DNA of 64,000 nt, taken from NCBI GenBank assembly GCA_963718065.1, contig CAVQYE010000020.1, forward strand, positions 186,001 through 250,000. Reading direction: 5' to 3'. This document shows, in pieces, positions 10,017 to 18,817 of the stretch. The notes below the pieces were generated by a model that had not been told where the DNA came from, did not search any database, and saw only the letters and a program-made list of their open reading frames with translations. Position 1 is the first letter of the stretch. Each line of letters begins with the position of its first letter. The DNA comes from CAVPGP01 sp963718065 (GTDB taxonomy: Bacteria > Actinomycetota > Thermoleophilia > Gaiellales > Gaiellaceae). A program made the translations under genes and the position numbers.

Positions 10017-10627
10017 ATGATGAGGCCCTGGCGGAGCGCCGTTGCGACCGCTTCGGTGCGGTTCTTCGCCTCGAGCCGGTCGGCAGCCTTGCGGACATGG
10101 GTGCGCACGGTCTCGGAGCTGATCGACAGGCGGGCGCCGATCGCATCGTGCGAGAGCCCTTCGGCCAGCAGCGAGAGGACGTCGACCTCGCGGCCCGTCA
10201 GGGCGCCGCGCACGGGAGCAGCTTCGACGAGCGTCGGGTCGAGGTACGAGTTCCCGTTCAGCAGCGCCTCGAGCGCGCGGCCGAGGTCGGCGATCGGCGC
10301 TTCCTTCAGCAGGACAGCGGAGGCGCCCGCGGCGAGAGCCTCGCGAGCCGTCTGGGCGTCGATGTCGGCGCTGTAGACGGCGATCGCGGTGCCGGGCGAG
10401 ACCTCCTTCAGGCGGCGAACCAGCTCCGGGCCCTCGAGCCGGGGCATGCGGAAATCGACAAGCGCAAGCTCGGGCTTCTCGGCCTCGAGCATCGCCACCG
10501 TCCGGAGGCCGTCCGTCGCGGGGCCGACGATCTCGTAGCCGGCTTCGACGAGGTAGAGCGTCACAGCGGCAATGAGCGCCGGGTGGTCGTCTGCAACAAG
10601 GCAGCGGGTCAAGGGTGCTCCTTCCAT
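10013..10627 (-). CDS. NarL/FixJ-type response regulator
   Basis: The 204-residue protein has an N-terminal receiver (CLVADDHPAL, phospho-Asp in LALVDFRMP, Lys in AVLLKEAP) and a C-terminal LuxR-type DNA-binding domain (LTGREVDVLSLLAEGLSHDA, then SETVRTHVRKA). Phosphorylation would alter transcription of unknown targets. It overlaps the upstream kinase stop by one base (TGATG) and the downstream kinase start, so all three are translationally coupled. It is a clear paralogue of the regulator at 14091-14723. Confidence 0.9.
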   Translation of the reverse strand: MEGAPLTRCLVADDHPALIAAVTLYLVEAGYEIVGPATDGLRTVAMLEAEKPELALVDFRMPRLEGPELVRRLKEVSPGTAIAVYSADIDAQTAREALAAGASAVLLKEAPIADLGRALEALLNGNSYLDPTLVEAAPVRGALTGREVDVLSLLAEGLSHDAIGARLSISSETVRTHVRKAADRLEAKNRTEAVATALRQGLII

Positions 10628-13600
10628 CAGGCGGCGGCCAAGAGACCGCGCGCTCGTTCGGTCAGGTCGTCGAGGAGGCTTGCGCCACGGACGACGAAGT
10701 CGGTTGCGCCGAGGCGGTATGCCTCGACGGCACTGAAACCTTTGCCGGGCTCGGTGATCAGGACGATCGGAACACCGGGGCAGTGCTCGGCGAGCTGGGC
10801 CAGCAACTCGGCTCCGGCGCCGTCGGGCAGGCGGTCGTCGACGACGGCGAGTGCCCATGTGGAGTTGAGGCAGAGCGCGGCGGCTGTCGCAGCGTTGGTC
10901 GTGTGCGAGACCTGGACGCCTGCGTTGACGCTCTCGAGCGCGCCGACGAGGCCAGGCATCTCGTCTGTGCCGCCACCGACGAGCAGCACCGAGCAGACGG
11001 GCGGCGGGGCGGGGACGGCGCCACGCGCCTCGATTTGCAGACCGGTCGCCGAGATGCGGACCTCGCCGCTCTCGATCAGGTCGAGGGCGACCTCGACGAT
11101 GCGGGGGTCCCACTGGGCGCCGCTGCAACGGCGGAGCTCCTCGATCACGTCGGCGGCGTCGAGCGGCCGCCGGTAGAGCTTGCGGGACGACATGACCTCG
11201 ACCGCGTCGGCGACGGCGACGATGCGCGCACCGATCGGGATCGCGTCGCCGGCCAGCCCGTCCGGATAGCCGTCGCCGTCCCAGCGCTCGTGGTGGTGGC
11301 GGACGATGGGCCGCACGTGAGCGAGCAGGTCCAGCGGCTCGAGGATCGAGTCGCCGAGCACCGGATGGGTCTGGACGAGCAGAAGCTCCTCGTCGTCGAG
11401 CGGCCCCGGCTTCAGGAGCACGCGGTCGGGGATGCCGACCTTGCCCACGTCGTGGAGGATCGCGCCGAGCCGGATCGACTCGATTTGCGGCGGAGCGAGC
11501 TCCAGCTCCTCGGAGATCCGCACTGCCAGCGTGGCGAGCCGCTCGCAGTGGCCGGACAGGTCCTTGTCGCGCGCCTCGATCGCGTTCGCGAGCGCGCTGG
11601 CCAGCGTCGGGGTCAGCAGGCGCTCGCGCAGGTCCTCCTCGCGCTTGGCGGCGCGCTCGATCGCCTCGGCGACGGCGGATTGGAGCTGTGCGTGCGAGAA
11701 CGGCTTCGTGACGAGGCCGGCCGCACCGCGCGTGAGCGCGCTGGACGAGGTTCTCGTAGGTGCCGGCGCCGGTGACGAGCACCACCGGCAGGCTCGGGCG
11801 CAGCGCGCGCACGGATTCGAGCAGGTCGAGCCCCGAGAGGCCCGGCATGACGATGTCGCTGACGACGAGCGAGAAGTCGTCGGTGTCGTCGAGGAGCGTC
11901 AGAGCGAGCTCCGGCGAGTCGGCGCCGACCACCTCGTAGCCCGCGTTCTGGAGGATCTCCACGAGCAGGTTGCGGACGACCGTCTCGTCGTCGATGACGA
12001 GGATCCGGCTCACGCGGGCCTCGGCTTCGGCTTCCGCGACGCGAGGCAGCCGGAGCGTGAACGTCGAGCCCCGGCCGGGCTTCGACTCGACCGTGAGGCT
12101 GCCGCCGTGCGCTTCGGCGATGCCGAGGCTGACCGAGAGCCCGAGGCCGGTGCCGCCGCTGTCTCGCTTCGTCGTGAAGAACGGCTCGAAGATCCGCGAC
12201 TGCAGCTCCTCGGGGATGCCGGCGCCGGTGTCGGAGACGGTGGCGAGCACCCCGTCTGCCTCGCAGCGGACGTCGATCTTCACCGAGCCGCCGCCCTGCA
12301 TCGCCTGGCGGGCGTTCGCGAGCAGGTTGAGGAAGATCTGCTTGATCTGGTTCGGGCTCACGTTGACGAGCGCCGCGTCGGAGTCGTAGCTCTCGCTGAG
12401 CTCGACGCCCTTGCTCGCGCTCGTGCGGCGGACGAGGTCGACGGTCTGGAAGACGACCTCTTCCAGCACGACGACGTGCCGGTCCTCCGAGTTCTCGCGG
12501 GCGAAGTCGAGCAGCGAGCGGACGATCTCCTTGATCTCGAGACCCGTCTGCTGCACGAGCAACAGCCGCTCGAGCGTCTTCGAGCCCGGCTCGGCGTCCT
12601 TCATCAGGAACTCGACGAGGCCGAGGATCGCGAAGAGCGGGTTGTTGATCTCGTGCGCGACACCTGCCGCCAGCTCGCCGATCGCGGCGAGCTTGCCGCT
12701 CTGGACGAGCTGCTGCTCGTGCCGGCGGCGCTCCGAGAGGTCGGTGATCAGTGCGAGCAGCGACAGAGCGCGGCCGTCGTGGTCGCGAATCGTCTGGCCG
12801 TTCACCTGCACGGGCACGAGCCGGCCGTCGGCGCGGCGGTACAGCCGCTCGTAGCGGAGCTCGTCGCCGTGATTCCACGCGCTGTCCGAGTCGGCCCACC
12901 ACGGGTACGGCGGCGTGCAGCCCACGACGTCCTCGAGCTCGTAGTCGACCAGCTCGCAGAACGCGCGGTTGCCGGAGACGACGACACGGGTAGCAGGGTC
13001 GACGAGCAGGATCGCGGTCGGGATGGCGTCGAAGAGATAGCGGACGTATTGCTCGTTCAGGAACTCGCGCTCGTGCTCGGCCGTGACGTCGCGAAAGAGC
13101 GTCACGAAGCCCTGTCCGTCGTCGGTCGGCGACGCGGTGCCGTCGATCACGATCTCCTTGCCTGCACCCGTCGTGACGCGATAGCGATAGCGCTGCGTCT
13201 CGCCCGTGGCGACTGCGACGGAGCCGGCCCACTCCTCGCGCACGACGGGGTGGCCGTCGATCGTGCGGACGTTCAAGAGCCCGAATGCCTGCTCGCCGGC
13301 GGCGACGCCGAGCATGCGTCCCGCCGCGTCGTTCATCCGCACGTCGTCGCCGCGGCGGATGAGCACGCCGTCGGCAATTGCCTCCATCGTCGCCTCGAGG
13401 CTCGCCTCGGTGGCGGCGTGGTCGCTCTCGCGCTCGGTGCGCTGCGCGATCGCGGTCAGGCGGCCCAGAGTGACGAGCATGCTGGTCGCGGCGGCGAGCT
13501 CCTCGTCGCCGAGCTCCTCGAGCCAGCCTGCCTGGAAGGTGATCCGGGCGCCGCTCTCGGGCTCGAGCGGCACGGCGATCACACAGGCAATCCTTCCGAG

Positions 13601-14014
13601 CGAGGTTGCCAGGTTGTCCGGCAACCCGCTCTTCTGTCGCGTGAAGTCGTGAACCGGCTGCCCGGTCGAGATCGCTTCCCAGGCTGCGTGCTTGCCGGGG
13701 AGGAGGACTGCGCCGATGTCTGCAGCAGCCTCGCCGGCTCCCGCGCGCAGCACGCCGCTCGTGAGCTGTCCGTCCCAGACTGCGATCGAGGAGCGCGCGG
13801 CGCCCAGCAGCTCCAGCCCGGTCTGGGCGAGCACGGCGAATGCGTCGTCGACCGTCTCGGCGGCGTTGATCGCCACCGCCGCGTCGATCAGCGCGCGGTC
13901 GTGCGAGGTCCCGGCTGCGCCCGGAGGCACGCCGTTCGCATCGGATGGGGGAGAGGTTTGCCGCAAAACGCAGGGAAGAACGCAGGGAACGGACGGGAAC
14001 TTCGTGTTCCTCAT
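10627..14014 (-). CDS. Hybrid histidine kinase fused to receiver and HD-GYP phosphodiesterase (frameshifted)
   Basis: Corrected length is 1128 residues. Order: GAF-like domain (about 40-190), two PAS domains, the histidine box AAIGELAAGVAHEINNPLFA, ATPase (NLLANARQAM, DTGAGIP, GLGLSVS), receiver (ILVIDDETVV, phospho-Asp in LVVSDIVMPGLSG), HD-GYP (LHDVGKVGIPDR, HHERWDGDGYPDGL) and a C-terminal degenerate receiver (VVDDRLPDG retained, N-terminal acidic pair lost). HD-GYP proteins hydrolyse cyclic di-GMP, and the motif residues are intact. One extra base near 11735 splits it just before the conserved KPF of the first receiver. No membrane segment is seen, so it is probably cytoplasmic. Confidence 0.82.
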
Positions 14015-14090
14015 CTACTATTGGCAAGCAGCGGCCCTGGCGGTATCCCTCAGCCCGCGCGCGCGGCGTCACCCGATTCGGGGATCCTCG

Positions 14091-14723
14091 TTGAGCAAAT
14101 CGACCACGTACAACTGCTTCGTCGCCGACGACCATCCGGCCGTGCTCGAGGCTGTCTGTCTTTACCTCGAGGGCAACGGCGTCACGATCGTCGGCCGGGC
14201 GGAGACGGGAACGGACGCGCTCGAGCTGATCAGCGAGCTCAAGCCGCAGGTCGCGCTGCTCGACGTGCGCATGCCCGAGCTCGGCGGGATCGAGATCGCC
14301 CGCCAGACGGCCCGCAAGTCACCCGACACCGCGATCATCCTCTACACGGGCTACGGCGACCGGGCGCTTCTGACGGAGGCGATGGACGCCGGTGCCCGCG
14401 GCTTCGTCCTGAAGGAGGCGCCGCTCGACGACCTGCTGCGGGCGGTCCGCGTCGTCGCGGGCGGCGGTACCTACGTCGACCCCGTGCTGGCCGGCGTGCT
14501 CGCGAGCGCGGCCGTGACGGACAAGCTGCCCGCCCTGACCCAGCGGGAGCGCGAGGTCCTGCGCCTGCTCGCCGACGGTCTCTCGAACGAGGAGATCGGC
14601 AAGGAGCTCTTCATCTCGCCCGAGACGGTGCGGACACACGTGCGCAAGGCGATGAACAAGCTCGACGCCGACACGCGCACCCAGGCGGTCGCCCGCGCGC
14701 TGCGCGGACATTTGATCGCCTAG
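14091..14723 (+). CDS. NarL/FixJ-type response regulator
   Basis: A 210-residue regulator starts at TTG 14091 (MSKSTTYNCFVADDHPAVLE). Receiver residues are intact: the DD pair, phospho-Asp in VALLDVRMPELGG, Thr in ILYTGYG and Lys in FVLKEAP. The output domain is LuxR-type (LTQREREVLRLLADGLSNEE; ETVRTHVRKAMNKL). It is divergent from the 14014 kinase with only 76 bases between starts, so the two probably share a control region. Sequence similarity to the 10013-10627 regulator indicates duplication. Confidence 0.88.
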   Translation: MSKSTTYNCFVADDHPAVLEAVCLYLEGNGVTIVGRAETGTDALELISELKPQVALLDVRMPELGGIEIARQTARKSPDTAIILYTGYGDRALLTEAMDAGARGFVLKEAPLDDLLRAVRVVAGGGTYVDPVLAGVLASAAVTDKLPALTQREREVLRLLADGLSNEEIGKELFISPETVRTHVRKAMNKLDADTRTQAVARALRGHLIA

Positions 14724-14729
14724 CGGGAG

Positions 14730-15377
14730 CTAGACCGTGCGGTGGAGCTTGGGCTTCGGCTTCGCGGGCGCCTTCGCCTTGGGGGCGAAAGCCTTCGTGC
14801 CCGGGGCGACGCTCGCGAGCGACGGAGCACCGATCAGCTGGGCGAGCAGCGTGCGGAACGCGGCAGGTGCCATCGCGCCGGCTTCGTCGTGGGTGCTCGC
14901 CGGGCGAAGTGCGTTGCTCGGGGCCTGCCAGTAGGCCCAGGCGATGAGCGAGGCGAACCGCTCGCAGCCGTACTGTGCGTGCTCGAGCCCCTGGACGCCG
15001 TAGCACCAGTCGCTGGTGTGCAGCGCCGAGTTGAGCGTGGCGCGCTTTGCGTCGTCCAGGAGGAAGAAGTCGACCTGGTGGGCGTACTCGTGCTGGATCG
15101 TCGCCCAGGCGAAGCGACCGGAGTCGACGAGGTCGGCATCGAGGTAGATGTCGCCCGGCGTCGCATACGAGTCCTCGCCGTGGACGAGGTGGATCGTCAC
15201 GGTCTGCGGCACGAGGCTCCAGTTGAAGCTCGACGCGTTCAGCGCCTGGTGCACCGTTGCCTGCTCCTGGGGCGTCCCGCCGGCGAAGGCGTACGTGCCG
15301 CCGGAAGCCTGTGCCACACCGGCCAGCGCCCAGGTGGCCGCCAGCATGGTGAGAGCAAGAAGAAAGGTGCGCCGCAT
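14730..15377 (-). CDS. Secreted putative zinc metallopeptidase (HEYAH)
   Basis: The 215-residue protein has a signal peptide (MRRTFLLALTMLAATWALAG, cleavage likely after AQA) and a compact domain containing TIQHEYAHQVDFFLLDD. The HExxH pattern is the zinc-binding and catalytic signature of zincins. A later Glu in CERFASLIAWAYW could be the third ligand. Two Cys (WCYG, YGCE) may form a disulfide. The C-terminus is a Lys/Pro/Ala-rich tail that could interact with the wall. Activity is inferred from the motif only. It converges with the regulator at 14723. Confidence 0.6.
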   Translation of the reverse strand: MRRTFLLALTMLAATWALAGVAQASGGTYAFAGGTPQEQATVHQALNASSFNWSLVPQTVTIHLVHGEDSYATPGDIYLDADLVDSGRFAWATIQHEYAHQVDFFLLDDAKRATLNSALHTSDWCYGVQGLEHAQYGCERFASLIAWAYWQAPSNALRPASTHDEAGAMAPAAFRTLLAQLIGAPSLASVAPGTKAFAPKAKAPAKPKPKLHRTV

Positions 15378-15601
15378 CGCTTACTCAGCATCGGGGCGGG
15401 GGGGCCGGCGAGCCATTCCCGGTTGGCAGTGCCCGGCGGGGTCGTCCCGTACCCCCGGGACTCCCCGTTCCGGGTGAGGGTCTTCCACGTTCTGCGCCGC
15501 GCCAGTCGGCCGGTCTTCCTGTGCGCCGTCGGCCGCGCGTCCGGGAAGGGGTCAATTCCGTTGTCACGAAACAGGACGACCCTGCCGATAACGGAGACGA
15601 G

Positions 15602-15685
15602 ATGACGATCATCACTCTGCGCCGATCCTTCACTGCCTCGCTCCTCGCGCTCGCAGTCGGCTTCACTGCGCTCTTCCGTCGCTAG
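15602..15685 (+). CDS. Candidate 27-residue membrane peptide
   Basis: ATG at 15602 follows GGAG with good spacing and opens 27 codons to TAG at 15683-15685. The product has a short basic N-terminus (TLRRS), a hydrophobic centre (LLALAVGFTALF) and ends RR, consistent with a short membrane helix or the start of a signal peptide. It sits just after the convergent ABC permease and is the only coding signal in 15378-15692. It could be a remnant of a longer gene. Confidence 0.3.
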   Translation: MTIITLRRSFTASLLALAVGFTALFRR

Positions 15686-15692
15686 CGCAAAG

Positions 15693-16481
15693 CTAGAACG
15701 AGTCGAGCACCGCACTGCGGCGGGACTCGTGCTCCAGCACGCGGAAGAGCACGTAGGCGGCCGCCGCATACGCGGCTCCGATCCCGAGCTCGGTCCAGAC
15801 GAGCCCGCTGACGTCTGCCAGCGACGCGCCGGCGGCGACCTCCCGGGCCGCGATGATCCCGTGCGTCAGCGGCAGGCAGCGTCCGATCGTCTCCATCCAG
15901 CCAGGCAGAGCGTCGAGCGGGATGTTGACGCCGCAGAAGAGCAGCAACAAGAAGTTCGCCATGTTGGCCGCGAACATGAAGTCCTTCGCGCGCAGGCCGA
16001 TCGATCCGAGCAGCATCCCGAACGCGGTGCACGAGGCGACGCTGGCGAGGATCACCGTCGCGAGCGCCGGCACGACGTCCCAGCCGGGCCGGAAGTCGAG
16101 GAAGAGCGCACCGACGAGGAAGCCGAACGACGAGACGAGCAGCCCGTTCGCGAGCACCGGCACGCCGCGGCCGAGGAAGACGGCCGCCCGGTTCGCCGGT
16201 GTGGCGAGCAGCGGCCCGAGCGTCCCCGACCAGCGCTCGTTGGCCACGGCCATCGCCATGCCGTAGACGCTCGCCATCGCGCAGATCTGGATCGCGTTGC
16301 CGACGACGTAGAACGAGTCGGGCTGGTCCGTCGCGTAGCGGCCGAGATAGGTGAAGAAGAAGATCTGGAAGAGCGGCGCGCCGAGGAGCGTCGGGATGTA
16401 GATCGAGGGCCGGATCCAGTTGAAGAGGCCGCGGTAGGCGAGCAGGCCGCCGACGAAGAAGATCCGCAGCCAGTTCGTCAC
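15693..16481 (-). CDS. ABC-2 type transporter permease (pair B, second subunit)
   Basis: This 262-residue integral membrane protein has six predicted hydrophobic segments and the ABC-2 permease pattern (ERWSGTLGPLLATPANRAAV, VFLGRGVPVLANG, FCGVNIPLDALPGW, PLTHGI). It is a paralogue of the 17251-18036 product, which has matching segments ATPANRAALFLGRALPV and FCGTNVPLDGLPDW. The GTG start at 16481 overlaps the preceding stop (GTGA), implying translational coupling. It would form the channel with the 16478-17254 product, driven by the shared ATPase. Confidence 0.85.
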   Translation of the reverse strand: MTNWLRIFFVGGLLAYRGLFNWIRPSIYIPTLLGAPLFQIFFFTYLGRYATDQPDSFYVVGNAIQICAMASVYGMAMAVANERWSGTLGPLLATPANRAAVFLGRGVPVLANGLLVSSFGFLVGALFLDFRPGWDVVPALATVILASVASCTAFGMLLGSIGLRAKDFMFAANMANFLLLLFCGVNIPLDALPGWMETIGRCLPLTHGIIAAREVAAGASLADVSGLVWTELGIGAAYAAAAYVLFRVLEHESRRSAVLDSF

Positions 16482-17254
16482 GTCAGCGACAACGTTGCGT
16501 TGGCGCGGGCCAGGTGCTCGAAGAGCCGCAGGAAGAAGAACGCGAGCACGCCGTAGACGACGCCGAGCGCCGTGGTCATCGCGAGCGGTTGCCACACCGA
16601 GCCGCCGCCGAGGGCCGCGTTGCGGATCGCGTCGATCCCCCAGCGCGGCGCGAGCGGCCAGCCGAGCGGCTGCGCCCAGCCGGGCAAGAGCGCGATCGGG
16701 AACACCAGCCCGGTCGCGATCCAGACCGGGTACTCCAGCAGGTTCATCAGCGCGTTCGCGTGCCGGTAGAGAATGAACGACGAGGCCATCAGCAGTCCCA
16801 TCAGGCCGAGCGAGAGCACGGTCACCGGAATCGCCTCGATCAGCAGCCACGGGTGCTCGAAGTGGAGCGGGATGCCGAACGCGAGCCGTCCCCAGCCGAG
16901 TGTCGCGGCGAGCGCGTACGTGCCCGCGATCGACGACGAGAGGCTCGCCGGCAGCAGCACCAGGAAGAACGGCGGCGGCGCGCCGACGGCGAGCTCGAGC
17001 GTCCCTTCCCAGCGCCACCACTGCAGCACGCCGCCGGAGCCGAAGAGCGTCGACGACCAGATGCCCATCATCCCGGCCCCGAGTGCGGCGTAGAGGAGCG
17101 TGCCCTCCTTGCCGCCCGCCTTGAACATGTAGAAGGCGATCGTCGCGAAGATCAGCGGCTGGAAGACGCTCATCAGCAGAAACCACTGCGAGGTAGCGTT
17201 CCGCTTCAGCTGGAGCGCGAGCCCTTTCCAGACGATGCGCGTGGACTGCCTCAC
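16478..17254 (-). CDS. ABC-2 type transporter permease (pair B, first subunit)
   Basis: A 258-residue permease starts at GTG 17254 inside a GTGA overlap with the upstream gene. Landmarks are FQPLIFATIAFYMFKAGG in the first helix, WWRWEGTLELAVGAPPPFF in the cytoplasmic coupling segment, and NLLEYPVWIATGLVFPIALL. It is a paralogue of the 18047-18817 product (WWGTLELQVAAP; LEYPVWLVSGLLFPIAVLP). It probably pairs with the 15693-16481 product. Exported substrate unknown. Confidence 0.85.
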   Translation of the reverse strand: MRQSTRIVWKGLALQLKRNATSQWFLLMSVFQPLIFATIAFYMFKAGGKEGTLLYAALGAGMMGIWSSTLFGSGGVLQWWRWEGTLELAVGAPPPFFLVLLPASLSSSIAGTYALAATLGWGRLAFGIPLHFEHPWLLIEAIPVTVLSLGLMGLLMASSFILYRHANALMNLLEYPVWIATGLVFPIALLPGWAQPLGWPLAPRWGIDAIRNAALGGGSVWQPLAMTTALGVVYGVLAFFFLRLFEHLARANATLSLT

Positions 17255-18036
17255 GTCCGCTCCAGTGTCGCTGAGCGGCGCGCCTCGATCTCGAGATAGC
17301 GCAGGAGGACGTAGCCGGCGGTCGCATACGCGAGGCCGATCGCGAGCTCGGCGAGGATGAGGCCGGCATTGTCCGCGACGGTCCCGCCCGCGGCGATGTC
17401 GCGCGCCGCCTGGAGCCCGTGCGTGACGGGAAGCCACTCCGCGACGCTGCGCATCCAGTCCGGCAGCCCGTCGAGCGGCACGTTGGTGCCGCAGAAGACG
17501 AGCAGCGCCGCATCGAGCAGGTTGATCAGCACGATCGCGTCGCGCATGCGCAATCCGACCGCGCCGCCGAGGAACCCGAAGCCGGTGCACGAGAACGATG
17601 TGACGAGGATCACCAGCGCGAGCCCCGGCAGCGACGAGAGCGGGATGTGCACATGCAGCAGCAGAACGCCGCCGGTGAACGAGATCACGCAGACGAGAGC
17701 CGCGTTCGCCGTCACCGGGAGCGCCCGGCCGAGGAAGAGCGCCGCGCGGTTGGCGGGGGTCGCGAGGACCGCTGCGAGCGTCTGGGCCTGCCGCTCGCCG
17801 GTGATCGTGAACGTCATCGCAAAAAGGCCGGGCAGCGCGGCGAGCTGCAGGGCGTTGCCGATCACGTAGAAGCGATCGTCCTCGAGCCCCGCAGCGCGGC
17901 CGAGGTAGGCGAAGAAGAGCAGCTGGAAGATCGGCGCCACGACGAGGATCGGAAAGAACACCCACGGGTTCGTCCAGCCGAAGAGCGCGCGGTAGCTGAG
18001 AAAGCCGCCGTAGAAGAAGACGCGCACGTTCGTCAT
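17251..18036 (-). CDS. ABC-2 type transporter permease (pair A, second subunit)
   Basis: A 261-residue permease starts at ATG 18036, ten bases after the upstream permease stop. It begins MTNVRVFFYGGFLSYRALFG, closely matching the start of the 15693-16481 product (TNWLRIFFVGGLLAYRGLFN). The ABC-2 core (ERQAQTLAAVLATPANRAAL, GTNVPLDGLPDW) is intact. It is likely the partner of the 18047-18817 product in one exporter complex. Confidence 0.85.
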   Translation of the reverse strand: MTNVRVFFYGGFLSYRALFGWTNPWVFFPILVVAPIFQLLFFAYLGRAAGLEDDRFYVIGNALQLAALPGLFAMTFTITGERQAQTLAAVLATPANRAALFLGRALPVTANAALVCVISFTGGVLLLHVHIPLSSLPGLALVILVTSFSCTGFGFLGGAVGLRMRDAIVLINLLDAALLVFCGTNVPLDGLPDWMRSVAEWLPVTHGLQAARDIAAGGTVADNAGLILAELAIGLAYATAGYVLLRYLEIEARRSATLERT

Positions 18037-18046
18037 GCCAGTGCCC

Positions 18047-18817
18047 TCATGTCAGGGACAGCGTCGCGCGCCGGCGGGCTGCGTCCATGACGCGGCCGAG
18101 GAAGAGCGCGCCGATCACCCCGTAGACGACCCCGAGCCCGACGCAGTAGGCGAGGTCCCGCCATGGTTCCCCACCGAGCGAGGCGTCGAGCAGTGCCTGC
18201 ATCCCCCAGGTCGGCGCCAGGGCGTAGGAGATCGGATGCGACCAGGCGGGAAGCACCGCGATGGGGAAGAGCAGGCCGCTGACGAGCCAGACGGGGTACT
18301 CGAGTGAGTTCCCGAGCGAGCCCGCCGTGCGGTACCGGACGAGCAGCACCGCCAGTGCGAAGCCGAGGACGCCGATCGAGGTGATCGCGACCGGGATCGC
18401 GACGACGAACGCGACCGGATGCTCGAGCGGGAGCGGGATGCCGTAGACCAGCTTTCCGAACGCGAGCGACATGCCGAGCGCATAGATCCCGACGCTGGAC
18501 GTCGCAACCGCGGTCGGCAGCAGCACGAGCGCGAAGTTCGTCGGTGCCGCCACCTGCAGCTCGAGCGTCCCCCACCAGCGCTGCCGCTGGATCGCGCTGC
18601 TCGCCGCGTTCGTCGTCGACGACCAGATGCTCGCCACCGCCGACCCGAGCGAGGCATAGAGCAGCGTCTGCGGATGGGCTCCACGCGTGTACATCAGGTA
18701 CGCGAGCGTCGAGTTGATGATCGGCCAGATGGCGGTGAGCACGCCCTCGAACGGCTGGCGCGACTGGATCTTGAAGTGCATCCACCAGCCGACCCAGAAG
18801 ACGCGTAGGACCTTCAC
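18047..18817 (-). CDS. ABC-2 type transporter permease (pair A, first subunit)
   Basis: A 256-residue permease starts at GTG 18817, overlapping the ATPase stop (GTGA). Landmarks are FEGVLTAIWPIINSTLAYLM in helix 1, RQRWWGTLELQVAAPTNFAL and SLEYPVWLVSGLLFPIAVLP. It is the first of four consecutive permease genes after one ATPase. With 17251-18036 it forms the first of two related heterodimer pairs. Confidence 0.86.
   Translation of the reverse strand: MKVLRVFWVGWWMHFKIQSRQPFEGVLTAIWPIINSTLAYLMYTRGAHPQTLLYASLGSAVASIWSSTTNAASSAIQRQRWWGTLELQVAAPTNFALVLLPTAVATSSVGIYALGMSLAFGKLVYGIPLPLEHPVAFVVAIPVAITSIGVLGFALAVLLVRYRTAGSLGNSLEYPVWLVSGLLFPIAVLPAWSHPISYALAPTWGMQALLDASLGGEPWRDLAYCVGLGVVYGVIGALFLGRVMDAARRRATLSLT

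Noticed and set aside
14711..14740. CTAGC/GCTAG hairpin between convergent genes as a terminator
   Set aside because: Only five base pairs and no T-tract on either side.
11432..14947. 1171-codon plus-strand frame covering the kinase and regulator
   Set aside because: It runs antisense to a kinase with all motifs intact and then out of frame through the 14091 regulator; a composition artefact.
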